Shown: positions 1 through 13,258 of the stretch, in pieces | Layout of the letters: each line of letters begins with the position of its first letter | Position numbering within the stretch: the stretch's first letter is position 1 | From: Scylla paramamosain | Lineage: Eukaryota; Arthropoda; Malacostraca; Decapoda; Portunidae | NCBI RefSeq assembly: GCF_035594125.1 | Contig: NC_087152.1 | Coordinates: 16,561,001-16,625,000, forward strand | DNA length: 64,000 bases | Direction: 5' to 3' | Made by a program: the position numbers and the translations under genes | The notes under the pieces: model-generated | Seen by the model: only the letters and a program-made list of their open reading frames with translations | Told to the model about the DNA's origin: nothing | Database searches by the model: none

Positions 1-379
1 TCCTCTTTTCATTGCCCAAGTGAAGATGGTGAAAGTAGTAATGGTAATGGAAGAGACAATGAAGGTAATGGTGAGAGAAATGGCATATTAAACTGATGAA
101 GGATGGGTGGTGATCCTTTATTTTTCCCTTTATTCATCGTCAATCAGCCTTTTACCTTGATGTATGAGTCACAAACTTTTATGAGAAGGCAAGTGGGAGA
201 GACCCAGATATGTGAATGAAAAGATAGATAAGATAAAAAGAATAAAACAATAAAAAAAGATAAAAGGTAATAAATGAGAGATATGAAACAAATAAATACA
301 CAATGGTAAGAGGTCAGGTAAGGTTTTCTTCCTGGTTATATAATATAGGCATTTATTTATTTATTATTATTATTATTAT
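1..379. other. Non-coding A/G-rich stretch
   Basis: No gene, recognisable repeat or credible ORF is seen. The sequence is A/G-rich and ends in a TTATT-type run and a poly-T tract, which is the reverse complement of the 3' tail of the LINE-A copy that begins here. Confidence 0.5.
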
Positions 380-1788
380 TTTTTTTTTTTTATGTAGGAG
401 TGACACTGGCCAAGAGCAACAAAAATCCAATAAAAAAAAAGGTCCACAGAGATGCTGGTCCACAAATAGAGTCCACAGTAGTAGTCAAAACTTGAAGGAT
501 AAGTGTCTTGAAACCAACCTCTTGAAGGAATTCAAGTCATGGGAAGGTGGAAATACAGAAGGAGGCGGGGAGTTCCAGAGTTTACCAGAGAAAGGGATGA
601 ATGATTGAAAATACTGACTAACTCTAGTATTAGAGAGATGGACAGAATAAGGGTGAGAGAAAGAAGAAAGTCTTGACCAGTGGGAGGAGGGGAGGCATGC
701 AGTTAAGAAGATCAGAAGAGCAGTTAGCATGAAAATAGCAGTAGAAGATAGCAAGAGATGCAACATTGCAGCAATGAGAAAGAGGCTGAAGACAGAGGAG
801 AAGAGTTGATGAGATGAAAAGCTTTTGATTCCACCTGTCTAGAAGAGCAGTATGAGTGGGATCCCCCCTGTAAAGCATAATCCATACATGGACGGATAAG
901 CCCCCCCAGTACAGAGCAGCTGAAAGGGTGAGAAAAACTGGTAGAGACGTCTCAGAACACCTAACTTCATAAAAGTTATTTTAACTGTAGATGAGATATG
1001 AAGTTTCTCTCAAGTTTGGATTATAAGTAAAGGACAGACCGAGGATTTTCAGTGTAGAAGAGGGGGACATTTGAGTGTCAGTGAAGAAGAGGGGAGAGTG
1101 TTTGGAAGGACATGTCACAGAATGCCTAACTTCATAGAAGTTGTTTTAACTAGAGATGAGATGTGAAGTTTCCGGTTTAGATTATTAGTAAAAGACAGAC
1201 TAAGGATGTTCATTGTAGAAGAGGAGGGCAGTTGAGTGTCACAAAAGAGGGGATAGTTGTTTGGAAGGTTGTGTCGATTTGATAGATGGAGGAGTTGAGT
1301 TTTTGAGGCATTGAACAATACTAAGTTTGCTCTGCCCCAATAAAAAAATCTTAGAAAGATCAGAAGCCAAGCGTTCTATGGCTTCCCAATGTGAACTGTT
1401 TACTTACTGAAGGGTTGGACGTAAACAAAAAGATGTGGAAAAGGGCAGGGTGATGTCATCAGCGTAGAAGTGGATAGGACAAGAAGTTTGGTTTAGAAGA
1501 TCATTGATGAATAATAAGAAGAGACTGGGTGACAGGACAGAACACTGAGAACACCACTGTTAATAGATTTAGAAGAACAGCGATCATCTACCACAGCAGC
1601 AATAGAAAGGTCAGGAAGAAAACTTGGAATGAAGTTACAGAGAAAAGGATGGAAGCCGTAAGAGAGTAGTTTGGAAATCGAAGCTTTGTCCCAGACTCTA
1701 TCAAAAGCTTTTGATATGTCTAAGGCAACAGCCCAAGTTTCACCAAAATCTCTAAAAGAGGATGACCAAGACACAGTAAGGAAAGCTA
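380..1788 (-). mobile_element. LINE-A copy 1, 5'-truncated and decayed (RT to 3' end)
   Basis: Read on the minus strand this is the 3' half of a non-LTR retrotransposon. The right part (about 1493-1788) encodes reverse-transcriptase segments resembling [11 protein letters not shown] and INSGV. The left part (485-766) encodes the C-terminal segment with FSGKLWNS and a VSRHLS-like end. The 3' end has the CCTACAT(A)n tail shared by the other LINE-A copies in this window, seen here as poly-T plus TATGTAGG. Stops and frameshifts break the reading frame repeatedly, so it is a dead copy. It meets LINE-A copy 2 head to head at about 1789. Confidence 0.85.
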
Positions 1789-4161
1789 GGACCTTTTCCT
1801 GACCTCTAATCCTTCTGCTTATGCTGTCACCCTTTCTTCTCCGTTGGGCTCCTCCGATCACAATCTCATATCTTTATCTTGCCCTATCACTCCAATTCCT
1901 CCTCAGGATCCCCCTAAGCGAAGGTGCCTCTGGCGTTTTGCCTCTGCTAGTTTGGGGGACCTGAGGAGGTATTTTGCTGATTTTCCTTGGAATGACTACT
2001 GCTTCCATGTCAGAGACCCGTCTTTGTGTGCTGAGCGCATAACAGAGGTGATAGTGTCTGGCATGGAGGCGTACATTCCTCACTCTTTTTCTCGTCCTAA
2101 ACCTTCTAAACCTTGGTTTAACACAGCTTGTTCTCATGCTATACATGATAGAGAGGTGGCCCATAAAAGGTACTTAAGACTTCCATCACCAGAATCTCAT
2201 GCACTTTATATTTCTGCCCGGAACCATGCCAAGTCTGTTCTCCAACTAGCCAAAAACTCCTTCATTAACAGAAAATGTCAAAACCTTTCAAGATCTAACT
2301 CCCCTCGTGATTTCTGGCATCTAGCCAAAAATATCTCCAATAACTTTGCTTCTTCTTCTTTCCCTCCTCTACTTCAACCAGATGGCACCACTGCTATCAC
2401 ATCTATTTCTAAAGCTGAACTCTTTGCTCAAACCTTTGCTAAAAACTCTACCTTGGATGATTCTGGGCTTGTTCCTCCCTCTCCTCCACCCTCTGACTAC
2501 TTCATGCCACGTATTAAAATTCTTCGCAATGATGTTTTCCATGCCCTCGCTGGCCTAAACCCTCGTAAGGCTTATGGACCTGATGGGGTCCCTCCTATTG
2601 TTCTCCGAAACTGTGCCTCCGTGCTTGCACCTTGCCTAGTCAAACTCTTTCAGCTCTGTCTGTCAACATCTACCTTTCCTTCTTGCTGGAAATTTGCCTA
2701 CATTCAACCTGTTCCTAAAAAGGGTGACCGCTCTAATCCCTCAAACTACTGTCCTATTGCTTTAATTTCCTGCTTATCTAAAGTTTTTGAATCTATCCTC
2801 AACAGGAAGATTCTTAAACATCTATCACTTCACAACCTTCTATCTGATCGCCAGTATGGGTTCCGTCAAGGCCGCTCTACTGGTGATCTTCTGGCTTTCC
2901 TTACTGAGTCTTGGTCATCCTCTTTTAGAGACTTTGGTGAAACTTTTGCTGTTGCCTTGGACATCTCAAAAGCCTTTGATAGAGTCTGGCACAAAGCTTT
3001 GATTTCCAAACTACCCTCCTACGGTTTCTATTCTTCTCTCTGTAACTTCATCTCAAGTTTCCTTTCTGACCGTTCTATTGCTGCTGTGGTAGACGGTCAC
3101 TGTTCTTCTCCTAAATCTATTAACAGTGGTGTTCCTCAGGGTTCTGTCCTGTCACCCACTCTCTTCTTATTATTCATTAATGATCTTCTAAACCAAACTT
3201 CTTGTCCTATCCACTCCTACGCTGATGATACCACCCTACACTTTTCCACGTCTTTTCATAGACGTCCAACCCTTCAGGAGGTAAACATATCACGCAGGGA
3301 AGCCACAGAACGCCTGACTTCTGATCTTTCTAAAATTTCTGATTGGGGCAGAGCAAACTTGGTATTGTTCAATGCCTCAAAAACTCAATTCCTCCATCTA
3401 TCAACTCGACACAACCTTCCAGACAACTATCCTGTCTTCTTCAATGACACTCAACTGTCCCCCTCTTCTACACTGAACATCCTTGGTCTGTCCTTTACTT
3501 ATAATCTGAACTGGAAACTTCACATCTCATCTCTAGCTAAAACAGCTTCTATGAAGTTAGGTGTTCTGAGACGTCTCCGCCAGTTTTTCTCGCCCCCCCA
3601 GCTGCTAACTCTGTACAAGGGCCTTAGCCGTCCATGTATGGAGTATGCTTCACATGTCTGGGGGAGTTCCACTCATACTGCTCTTCTAGACAGGGTGGAA
3701 TCAAAAGCTTTTCGTCTCATCAACTCCTCTCCTCTAACTGACTGTCTTCAGCCCCTCTCTCACCGCCGCAATGTTGCATATCTAGCTGTCTTCTACCGCT
3801 ATTTTCATGCCAACTGCTCTTCTGATCCTGCTAACTGCATGCCTCCCCTCCTTCCGCGGCCTCGCTGCACAAGACTCTTCTTTCTCTCACCCGTATTCTG
3901 TCCACCTCTCTAATGCAAGAGTTAACCAGTATTCTCAATCATTCATCCCTTTCTCTGGTAAACTCTGGAACTCCCTGCCTGCTTCTGTATTTCCACCTTC
4001 CTATGACTTGAATTCCTTCAAGAGGGAGGTTTCAAGACACTTATCCACCAATTTTTGACCACTGCTTTGACCCTTTTATGGGACTGGCATTTCAGTGGGC
4101 ATTTTTTTTTATTAGATTTTTGTTGCCCTTGGCCAGTATCCTTCCTACATAAAAAAAAAAA
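1789..4161 (+). mobile_element. LINE-A copy 2, 5'-truncated, nearly intact RT (Jockey/I-like)
   Basis: This is a 5'-truncated non-LTR retrotransposon that begins in the last part of the endonuclease domain, runs through the reverse transcriptase and ends with CCTACAT plus a poly-A run at about 4150-4161. The other copies show that the complete 5' end carries more endonuclease sequence and begins at a GAGGAGGCAGTAGGCACC-type end. Its long open frame and modest divergence mark it as the youngest copy here. Clade assignment (Jockey/I-like) rests on motif resemblance only. Confidence 0.9.
1844..3913 (+). pseudogene. LINE-A endonuclease/reverse transcriptase ORF, 689 aa, 5'-truncated
   Basis: This ORF would copy element RNA into DNA at a nicked target. 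It opens with SSDHN, the end-of-domain motif of APE-type endonucleases. RT motifs follow in order: [10 protein letters not shown], the finger motif [21 protein letters not shown] with the first catalytic Asp, [11 protein letters not shown], and the catalytic box SYADDTTLH with Y at residue 459 (3218-3229). Two defects are visible. The normally conserved Arg of NYRPI is Cys, a likely CpG change, because copy 6 keeps Arg. About 2 bp are missing near 3870-3877 relative to copy 6, so the frame shifts and ends about 50 residues early. The first Met is simply the first in the truncated frame; the original protein began further upstream. Confidence 0.85.
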
Positions 4162-4640
4162 AGCGGCCTTGATATATTCCACTGTTGCTTCATGACGCCA
4201 ACGTAGGAGTCATCGTGTTGAAGGGGTTAAGAGAATGAATTATCAGAGTGGTGCATACACGAGAAATTAATGGTTGAGAGGGAGATAACTAAAAGGAAAT
4301 AGAACTGCAGCAGGTATATGTGGGTGAATAGCGAGCGAGTGTCCTCAGCTTCTTGGAGCTATATTTGTTCTTAAGAATCCTCAGTACATCTCTATGGAAC
4401 TGATGACTGATAGGAAGATAGCTAAAAGGAAATAGGGTAACTGCAGGTCTGTCTGGACGAATAGTGCGTACAAGTACACGAACTCAGCACTTTCTCGAGC
4501 TGTCCATATAAGATTATTTTTTTTTTTTCTTTTTCGTGTTTGAAGGTGGGTTTCATTGGTATAACTGAACACTCGGCCGTGTTCACCACCTCCAATCGAA
4601 GTGCTTGGTGAATTTATTCATATTAACAAGATACCAAAAC

Positions 4641-4687
<47 letters not shown>

Positions 4688-5100
4688 TCACTAAAAAACA
4701 GTGTTCAGTAGCGCAGCAAGTGTTCTTTACGTAGTATAATACAGCGACTAGTAGACGTTATTTTATGCCTCAGCAATAACCACTCATTTTGTTTTGTTAC
4801 ATTAATATTTCAGTGGACGTTTCAGTGTTGTAATCATAATGATAATCGAAGTAGCTCGTGTTATATAATATATGTGGCCTTGCGACGCTTTGAGAGATGG
4901 AGTACTGCTGATATATCCACCACAAGGTAACAAGCTATTATACCTGTCGCAACGCTTGCTTTAGTATTTGCAAAGTCATTATTATGACCACAGTGACCGT
5001 GACCTTGACTGGAATCCATGCGTAAAGTTGTGAAGACGGACCCACTGACTTTGCAGCTCCAGGCAACGTCCTCGAGTTAGAGACGTACGGCAGCTTGCAT
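4162..5100. other. Intergenic stretch with an imperfect direct duplication
   Basis: No coding signal is seen. About 90 bp at 4274-4362 reappears imperfectly at 4410-4507 with an offset near 137 bp; shared blocks include CTAAAAGGAAATAG and AACTGCAG. A (TG)n tract lies at 4645-4682. Confidence 0.45.
4645..4682. repeat. (TG)n microsatellite
   Basis: About 19 uninterrupted TG units. Confidence 0.95.
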
Positions 5101-5126
5101 TGCGAATCGATTGTTTTTAAGTGGTG

Positions 5127-6125
<999 letters not shown>

Positions 6126-6198
<73 letters not shown>
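6126..6198. repeat. (CT)n microsatellite
   Basis: About 36 perfect CT units, preceded by a poly-C run. Confidence 0.95.
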
Positions 6199-6202
<4 letters not shown>

Positions 6203-6580
6203 GTCGCTCTTTAGGGACGTCGGTTTTTCTATTACAAGTTTCGCCATTTAAATACCTTTATTAAACCAGGCACATTATTACTCATTATGATGCATTGTTT
6301 ATTATGACACCAAATGTTTTCGGTACTGTTTGTCGTACCTTGCTGGTGATACTTTTTTCTCGCATTCAAACAGCGGACGAGAAGCACGAGGTGATGGCGG
6401 TAGGGATATGCTAGGAGTGTTGTGTGGTACCCGCATGACGGTTTCCATAGAGACTGTAATTTTGATGGAATTATGCAAGAGTGCCATTAGCTTATCTGTT
6501 ATTCATGTGTATCTCCAGTTATGAAGGTAGGGATGACACCACCCACACTAACTAATTTATGCTCTCCTTTCTCTTATCCG

Positions 6581-6582
<2 letters not shown>

Positions 6583-6665
<83 letters not shown>

Positions 6666-6705
6666 TTTTATTTATTTATTTATTTTTTTATTTTTTTTTT
6701 ATAGG
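6583..6705. repeat. (TA)n microsatellite with T/A-rich flank
   Basis: About 39 TA units followed by TTTA/poly-T low-complexity sequence. Confidence 0.95.
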
Positions 6706-8160
6706 TGAAGATGTAGGTTTGATAGGTACCCATGTAGGTAATAAATGGCTTTTAAAGAAACTAACAAGCAATAAAAAGATACTCCTGTCAGCCTCACAAT
6801 ACTAAACAGCAATCTAGAAAAGTTTTGTCTGAATAGCACTAATTTTGTAAGTGAATGAACGCGCGTGTATATTTCGTGGTAAAAATTTAATTAGCATCAT
6901 GACAATCTGTACCAGTTGTCCGTTTGTGAGCCACACTGATCCAAAATGAAATATGTAGGACTGTAAAGGTGATGGCTATCAACGTGTAATGATTATTATT
7001 ATTTTATTTATTTATATATTTATTTTATTTTTACTTATTTTTTTTCCCCTCGACAAGCCTCACCTTTTGTGTTTAGCAGTTAGGCGTTTACAACTTCAGC
7101 CACAGCTTATGTTTACGTACTACTCATCTAGTCACATTATAAGAACTAGTAGGTGACTCAAGAAACGACAATAATTATCATGTTCGGCCTGGCACTTACG
7201 CAATACGTAGCGAAATATTTAATACTTGAGACGTGGTAAGTATTACACCAGGAAGAGGCCATTCATATCTGCCATTGTATAGTATTTAGTTTGTATTTTA
7301 ATATGCTATTTTATGCTTTTGTTTTTAAAGTGTGTGTGTGTGTGTGTGTGTGTTTTATGTCCTCTTTTGTAATCGGACAAGCGGGGATGTTATCGCACTT
7401 CTCAGGCAGAGGTTCCATAAGTTTTGATCCTAAACTAGACTCGTATGCCAATCAGTGGTGTACACATAAAGTATGCTGATGGCACTGGTTTTTATAGTGT
7501 TAGGTTGGGAAGGTTTCAGAGCTGTAATTTCAGAAATTGTTAATCGCATACATCGCCTAATAACGTCATATAGGAAAACATTTATTTTAAGAATATGATC
7601 ACGGATGTGTTATTAAAAATTGGCGACATATCGCCCTACCACTTCTGTATTATTTATGCTCCACGCAAAGCCGGCAGCGACTGACGTCTTTCCCGTGACT
7701 TGTGCTGAGTAATGGTTGATTGTGCTGAGTAATGGCATGGACCAGACGGGTGTGCATTTCTGCACTCCCCCTCTTTTTTTTTTTTTTTTCTAGGATCTTG
7801 CGCCCAGACAATAACTGAAACATTGTTGTGTTCATGTCCATATGTTGATATACATATGTTTCGTACATACCGTGAAAGTTTGTAGCAATGTTTTAATCCT
7901 GTTACTGGAGCAAGTGCAGCTACAACCGAAGCTCTCACGAAGATGGCAATGCATTCCTCAATAGTATGCTTGACCTACGCGCGTTCCCTCACTTGGTGGC
8001 GCCCTTGCTGGGATGGGATTCTGCCAGCACTATTGATTTTTATGGCTGGACTCTAAGGCGCCAGATGATATTTCGGCGTAGCGGCAACAAATAATAACAG
8101 CTTTTCATCTCCATAGAGGGTGTGATTTAATTTGATAATGAATGAGCCAACTGCCTAGGT
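6706..8160. other. Intergenic, no gene recognised
   Basis: A/T-rich sequence with a short (TG)n at about 7328-7352. No domain, splice-consistent exon or RNA gene is recognisable. Confidence 0.4.
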
Positions 8161-8564
<404 letters not shown>

Positions 8565-9085
8565 CGTAGACGCCGTCACGATTGTAGGGGTTCAGGATGA
8601 CAAACGACTCAATCGTTTACTCACTTTAATACGGTTAAGCTGTAGTAATAATTAATTTAATATCAGCAAGAGGAGTATTGAACTACAACATATCATCTAC
8701 ATGCAGTCAGTACAAAGAGGCATCATAAGAATACAATCTGACTATAATAATGAAAGGCAATATGATTGCCATAATACAGAATAGTTTGAGCAATCTATAA
8801 TAATAACAGAAATGCAAATGCAATACACGTATAATAAATCTCAGTGTACCTTTAATATTCAGCGGTTACTTAGTTATTTTACCACGCCGTAACACGACTA
8901 TGAGGGCTGGCGTAGCCCAGTTCGAATCGTAACACGTCTCTAAGCCGAAACACTACACGTTAGTCGTAGCTAGTCAAGAGGCGTGGAGTCGATTCTCCGG
9001 GAGGCACCGACGTAGACGCTGACGGGAGGCTTCCTGAGGGCGGAGCTCGCTGGTCACACGACCTCCGCGCACTAGAGATACCTTG
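8565..9085 (-). mobile_element. LTR-like repeat, promoter-deleted relative of the solo LTR at 14713
   Basis: The reverse complement aligns with both ends of the solo LTR at 14713-15818. Shared blocks include GTAGACGCCGTCACGA, TTCAGGATGACAAACGAC, CAAAGAGGCATCAT and GGCGTGGAGTCGATTCTCC (one mismatch). About 575 bp of the solo LTR (its positions of roughly 15075-15650, including the TATA-like box) is absent, and the breakpoint carries CATCAT microhomology. Similarity stops at about 9085. Sequence to about 9475 may be an LTR variant or unrelated DNA. Confidence 0.7.
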
Positions 9086-9417
9086 TTTCTGACCTGGTCT
9101 CGTCGTAGGATGTCGTAGCCCTCCGTGCTCACACGAGAGGGTCTTTGTCCTGAGCACCAGGCCCACCTTGACCCTCGTAAAAGGGTAATTCTGACGGGGC
9201 TGGTTCAGCAGTTTTTCATGTAAACACAAGCCTCCCAACCGCGTCTACTACCAGCTCGCAGCCCTGGCGCCTAACTCTACAGCTTAGTCCTCCTCTCGCA
9301 CAAATTCACTATTCCAATTAACTGCTCCATTTAACTCAGTTTCCTTATTGTTACTCATCCTTCACGTGAATCTCTCGCCACCAGCCTCGCAAGACATGGT
9401 GAGGCGACATCCAGCGA

Positions 9418-9464
<47 letters not shown>

Positions 9465-9517
9465 AGTACAACGACGTCTCACTTTTGCTCTAGAGGAGAT
9501 AACAACATAGACATAGA
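9086..9517. other. Unclassified sequence next to the LTR-like repeat, with (AC)n
   Basis: CG-containing sequence without recognisable coding potential, possibly a continuation of the LTR-like element. It contains an (AC)n tract at 9420-9463. Confidence 0.35.
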
Positions 9518-10000
9518 TAGGCGTTATCGCAATAAATTATCACGATAACGATATCTGGTTATCATCGGTTATATGATTATTTTTCCGCGTTATCGACTTA
9601 TCGGTATCGTCGATACCTTTGGTTCCAAACTAGCGATAATCGATACTTTTAGTTTTTGGACTATGAGCATGTTGAAGTTCTAAGCTTTTAAAATTAAATG
9701 TAGTTATTTTACTTCAAATAATTCTTTTCACTTGTGAAGAGACAAGATAAACATTCAATTTTTTCTAAGATTTTCCAAGTTTTTCTAAGATAAAGATAAA
9801 AATAAAGATTTGGATTTATGGACTTTTTATTTAAAATATCAATATCGTAATCGCTAGTATCGGAATTTTGGATTTATCGATTTATTGGTTATCGAGCGAT
9901 AATTTTATCGCCAGTTATCGATTAATGGCTATCGTCGATTAGGTTATCGTTATCGATTTATCGGTGATCGTGATTTTTTTTTTTTTCGTTATCGCGCCTA
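9518..10000. mobile_element. ATCG-rich MITE-like element with inverted ends
   Basis: The left end reads TAGGCGTTATCGC and the right end, on the opposite strand, TAGGCGCGATAACG. Both ends are filled with CGATAA/TTATCG words, so the termini can fold on each other. The 480-bp interior is A/T-rich and non-coding. TAGGCG-type, CGATAA-rich termini occur in some hAT-like non-autonomous elements, but no convincing 8-bp target duplication is visible here, so the superfamily is tentative. Confidence 0.55.
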
Positions 10001-10199
10001 ACTATGAATATAGAGGAAGAAATTTTAATTAGTAACTAAAACATATATAGTACGTTTTGTCTACGGTTGTTCACAGCATGACAAGAACATTTATTGGGAA
10101 GTTCTGGCAGTAATGACTGTCTTACCGAACTTGGTTTTGATGTATTGCTGAATGTATTATACCAGTGGTATAACACCTAAGAAATTTATATGTCTGTTT

Positions 10200-10470
10200 T
10201 ATTGTTTCTAGCATTATTCAGGGGAGGGGCCCGCGGCTGTTATTTTGTGGTCATGCGTTCGAGCCCCGCTTAGGTTGGAATCCTTCAACGTTGTCAGATG
10301 TTACTACCTCTGTGAGAAAGGGGTCGGGGTGATGAGTCAGCCAACTGGTCTTCCTGCTGACGCAGCCATATCCCAGACTGACTCAGGTGTCATGTGTGTA
10401 AAGAGGAGACCTGGGTTATCCATCGTGCATGTGACGGGTTATCATAGTGTTCGTACTTTCCCTTTACTCT
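10200..10470 (+). mobile_element. Possible tRNA-derived SINE fragment
   Basis: GCGTTCGAGCCCC at 10255-10267 is a good match to a pol III B box. It is preceded by GGCCCGCGGCTG-type tRNA-like sequence and followed by a non-tRNA body. The A box is degenerate and no clear tail is seen. Confidence 0.4.
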
Positions 10471-11319
10471 GTCATTCATTGGTGACCTAATACGTGTGTG
10501 TGTGTGTTTATTTGTTTATTTATCTGTTCGTTTATGTATTTGTTGATTGGTTCATTTATAAAGTGAGGAAAATCTGTATGATTTCGTGCGATCTCATCCA
10601 GCAGGATGTAGTAGCTACAGTAGAACTCGTAGCTACCGCAATGCTAGAGTAGAGGAAATTTTGACAAGAAACTGTATGCGGAAGATTGATGCATAGATAT
10701 GAAATTGATATGTATGTCAATAGCACAGGAATGTGTGTTTCCTATAAACAAAGCAATGTGATGGAAAGGAAATATTAGTCGTCATGAAACGATGGAATCA
10801 TATGAAGCCGAAAAAGGAGGGGAGCGTGTGGGGAGAAATCAGGGAGAGGCTTTATCAGTCTTGATTTGCAGCGGGAGATATGTGGTTAAACATGCGTTAT
10901 CATTGTATTTTCACAGAAAACTATGAAAAAATTGCACGCCTCTGTAAAGATACAGGTACAGCTGTAAATGTTCACTCACTTTTGTAAAGAATAGTTACTT
11001 GATGTAAAAGTGAGAAGCGCATTCAGGGAAGTAAGGTGAAGCGCGAGAAATTATGATAAGCACGAATGTAGTAAGAAATGAAAACAAGTAGTTGCTGTAA
11101 ACTGTGCCGTTTTTGGTGTGTGAAAGATAATGATAATCAGGAGAGGCTGTGATGGATCGATGCGCTATTTTGCATTTATAGATTTTCATTTGGGTCTTGT
11201 TAAGCTTAAATCAACGTGATAATAAAAGGATAAAAAAAAAGAAAAGTCACCATTGTTACGGTTATCAGCATCAGACACCAAATCCATTGTTTAACTTAGG
11301 CCTCAAAACTCCATCCGGT
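10471..11319. other. Intergenic, no gene recognised
   Basis: A/T-rich unique-looking sequence. I see no exon, RNA gene or repeat boundary that I can defend. Confidence 0.35.
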
Positions 11320-11504
11320 CTCCTCCTCCTCCTCCTCCTCCTCCTCCTCCTCCTCCTCCTCCTCCTCCTCCTCCTCCTCCTCCTTCTTCTTCTTCTTCTT
11401 CTTCTTCTTCTTCTTCTTCTTCTTCTTCTTCTTCTTCTTCTTCTTCTTCTTCTTCTTCTTCTTCTTCTTCTTCTTCTTCTTCTTCTTCTTCTTCTTCTTC
11501 TTCT
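11320..11504. repeat. (CCT)n to (CTT)n trinucleotide array
   Basis: About 21 CTC units change abruptly to about 40 CTT units, then to ACA/ACT triplets up to 11544. The poly-Leu, poly-Arg and poly-Lys/Glu readings are translations of the repeat, not genes. Confidence 0.95.
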
Positions 11505-11680
11505 CAACAAAAACTACTACTTCTACAACAACAACAACAACAACTAATACGACTGTCATGTTCAACCAGACGTCTTCTAATCTCATCGCCTCATCTCTCT
11601 CTTACTTTACGAAGTAAGCCTGTCGTCCTATACTGAATATCCTCTCTTTTTCGGGGGGCGTAGCTTATGTATCCTTAAGA

Positions 11681-11989
<309 letters not shown>

Positions 11990-12499
11990 CCTTAAGATAT
12001 GACTAAGGTAGACATTTAAAAGAGCCTGATAGAGCAAGGTTGTCTTTAATTTTATTTATGTACATTAATATTTGTGTGTAATTCTTACCGTAAGCTTCTG
12101 TTTTGGGATTTCAGTCGTCCCATCTACTATAATATACTGGGGCCTATAGCTATTAGTGTCCACTAGTTACGGTAGCCTATCGTGGGGCTTACACATGCTC
12201 GATATGAAACGCGAGAATCCATATTACTCGGATATAAACTGGGGGAAAAAATATAAATACGTAGTTGTCTTTGGTACTTTAGACAGTTATCTCCAGCCTG
12301 TGTGTGGTTCGCAGGCTTGACGGGCGCCGAATAGGTTGATAGTCTCTGTGGAGCAGCAGGGGTGTCGGAGGAAATGATATGGTGTAGGCCTATTCACTAG
12401 CCTTTCTCAGAACGTTAACAAAGCTATTGTGTATTTATTAAGTTAGGGTTGACTGTACTCTGTAGGAACTGGCACCTTCAGTAGGTCGTTTCTTAATAG

Positions 12500-12541
12500 C
12501 TTTTTTTGTTGCCCTAGGCCAGAGCTTCTCGTACATAAAAA
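12500..12541 (+). mobile_element. LINE-A 3'-terminal remnant
   Basis: About 40 bp match the last bases of LINE-A (TTTTTGTTGCCC, GGCCAG, then TACATAAAAA). This is an extremely 5'-truncated insertion. Confidence 0.6.
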
Positions 12542-12728
12542 TAATGTTTATTAATTAGCTACGTATTTATTTATTTATTTTTAGTTTATTGGGAGAAAGA
12601 ACTCCATAATTATTCCGTTACTACTGTGTTAAATATTGCAGTCATGGAGGCATAATGGGTTTAATATCTCCATGATTGCAGTGCCTGATATCCCCATTCT
12701 ACTTATCAAACAACGTATCTGTCTATTT

Positions 12729-12924
12729 CAGAGGTTCTCAAACTTTATTGCTTAGTGGCGCACTAATGATATTTCTTGGACTTGACGGCGCACCAACTCT
12801 CCTGTCAGTATAGTGTATACCTATCCATGAAAATTACGCGGCACACTTGGGGGATAGTCGCGGCTAAGGAAACTTCCTTGCTTGCGGAGCACTTCTGCAC
12901 CGCGGCGCAGTTCGAGAATCACAG
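12729..12924. mobile_element. Short hAT-type MITE (196 bp)
   Basis: The left end CAGAGGTTCTCAAAC and the right end read inverted, CTGTGATTCTCGAAC, agree at 11 of 15 positions. The flanks are GTCTATTT (12721-12728) and GTCTATAC (12925-12932), six of eight identical and consistent with a decayed 8-bp target duplication. Internal GCGGCGCA/GGCGCACC motifs near both ends resemble those of the element at 11681. There is no coding capacity. Confidence 0.7.
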
Positions 12925-13258
12925 GTCTATACGAATGACGCTCGTTCGCAGGAGCTTCCTCCGAGAATGACAGCGGGAAAAGTCTCCATTTATTCCTGTC
13001 CTTGTATTATTGTCTCCATACACTGAACTTATTACTCTCCTCTCCTTTTTCGTACCTTAGCATTTGCCTTCATGTAATGTAATACCTCACTTGGGGTTGT
13101 CCGGTTGCATTTACTCCATGTACTACACTCATATCCTCGTGCTACCTTCTGCCATCCTCTCTACGTGGCCTTATTGTGCTGCGATTGACCGTTACATCAA
13201 GTCCACCTTTGATGATAACATCTGTCAAACTTATATTCAACGTTCCTCATTCCGTGTT

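Noticed and set aside
11197..11586. Long poly-Leu, poly-Arg and Lys/Glu ORFs
   Set aside because: They are translations of the (CCT)n/(CTT)n array in different frames and strands.
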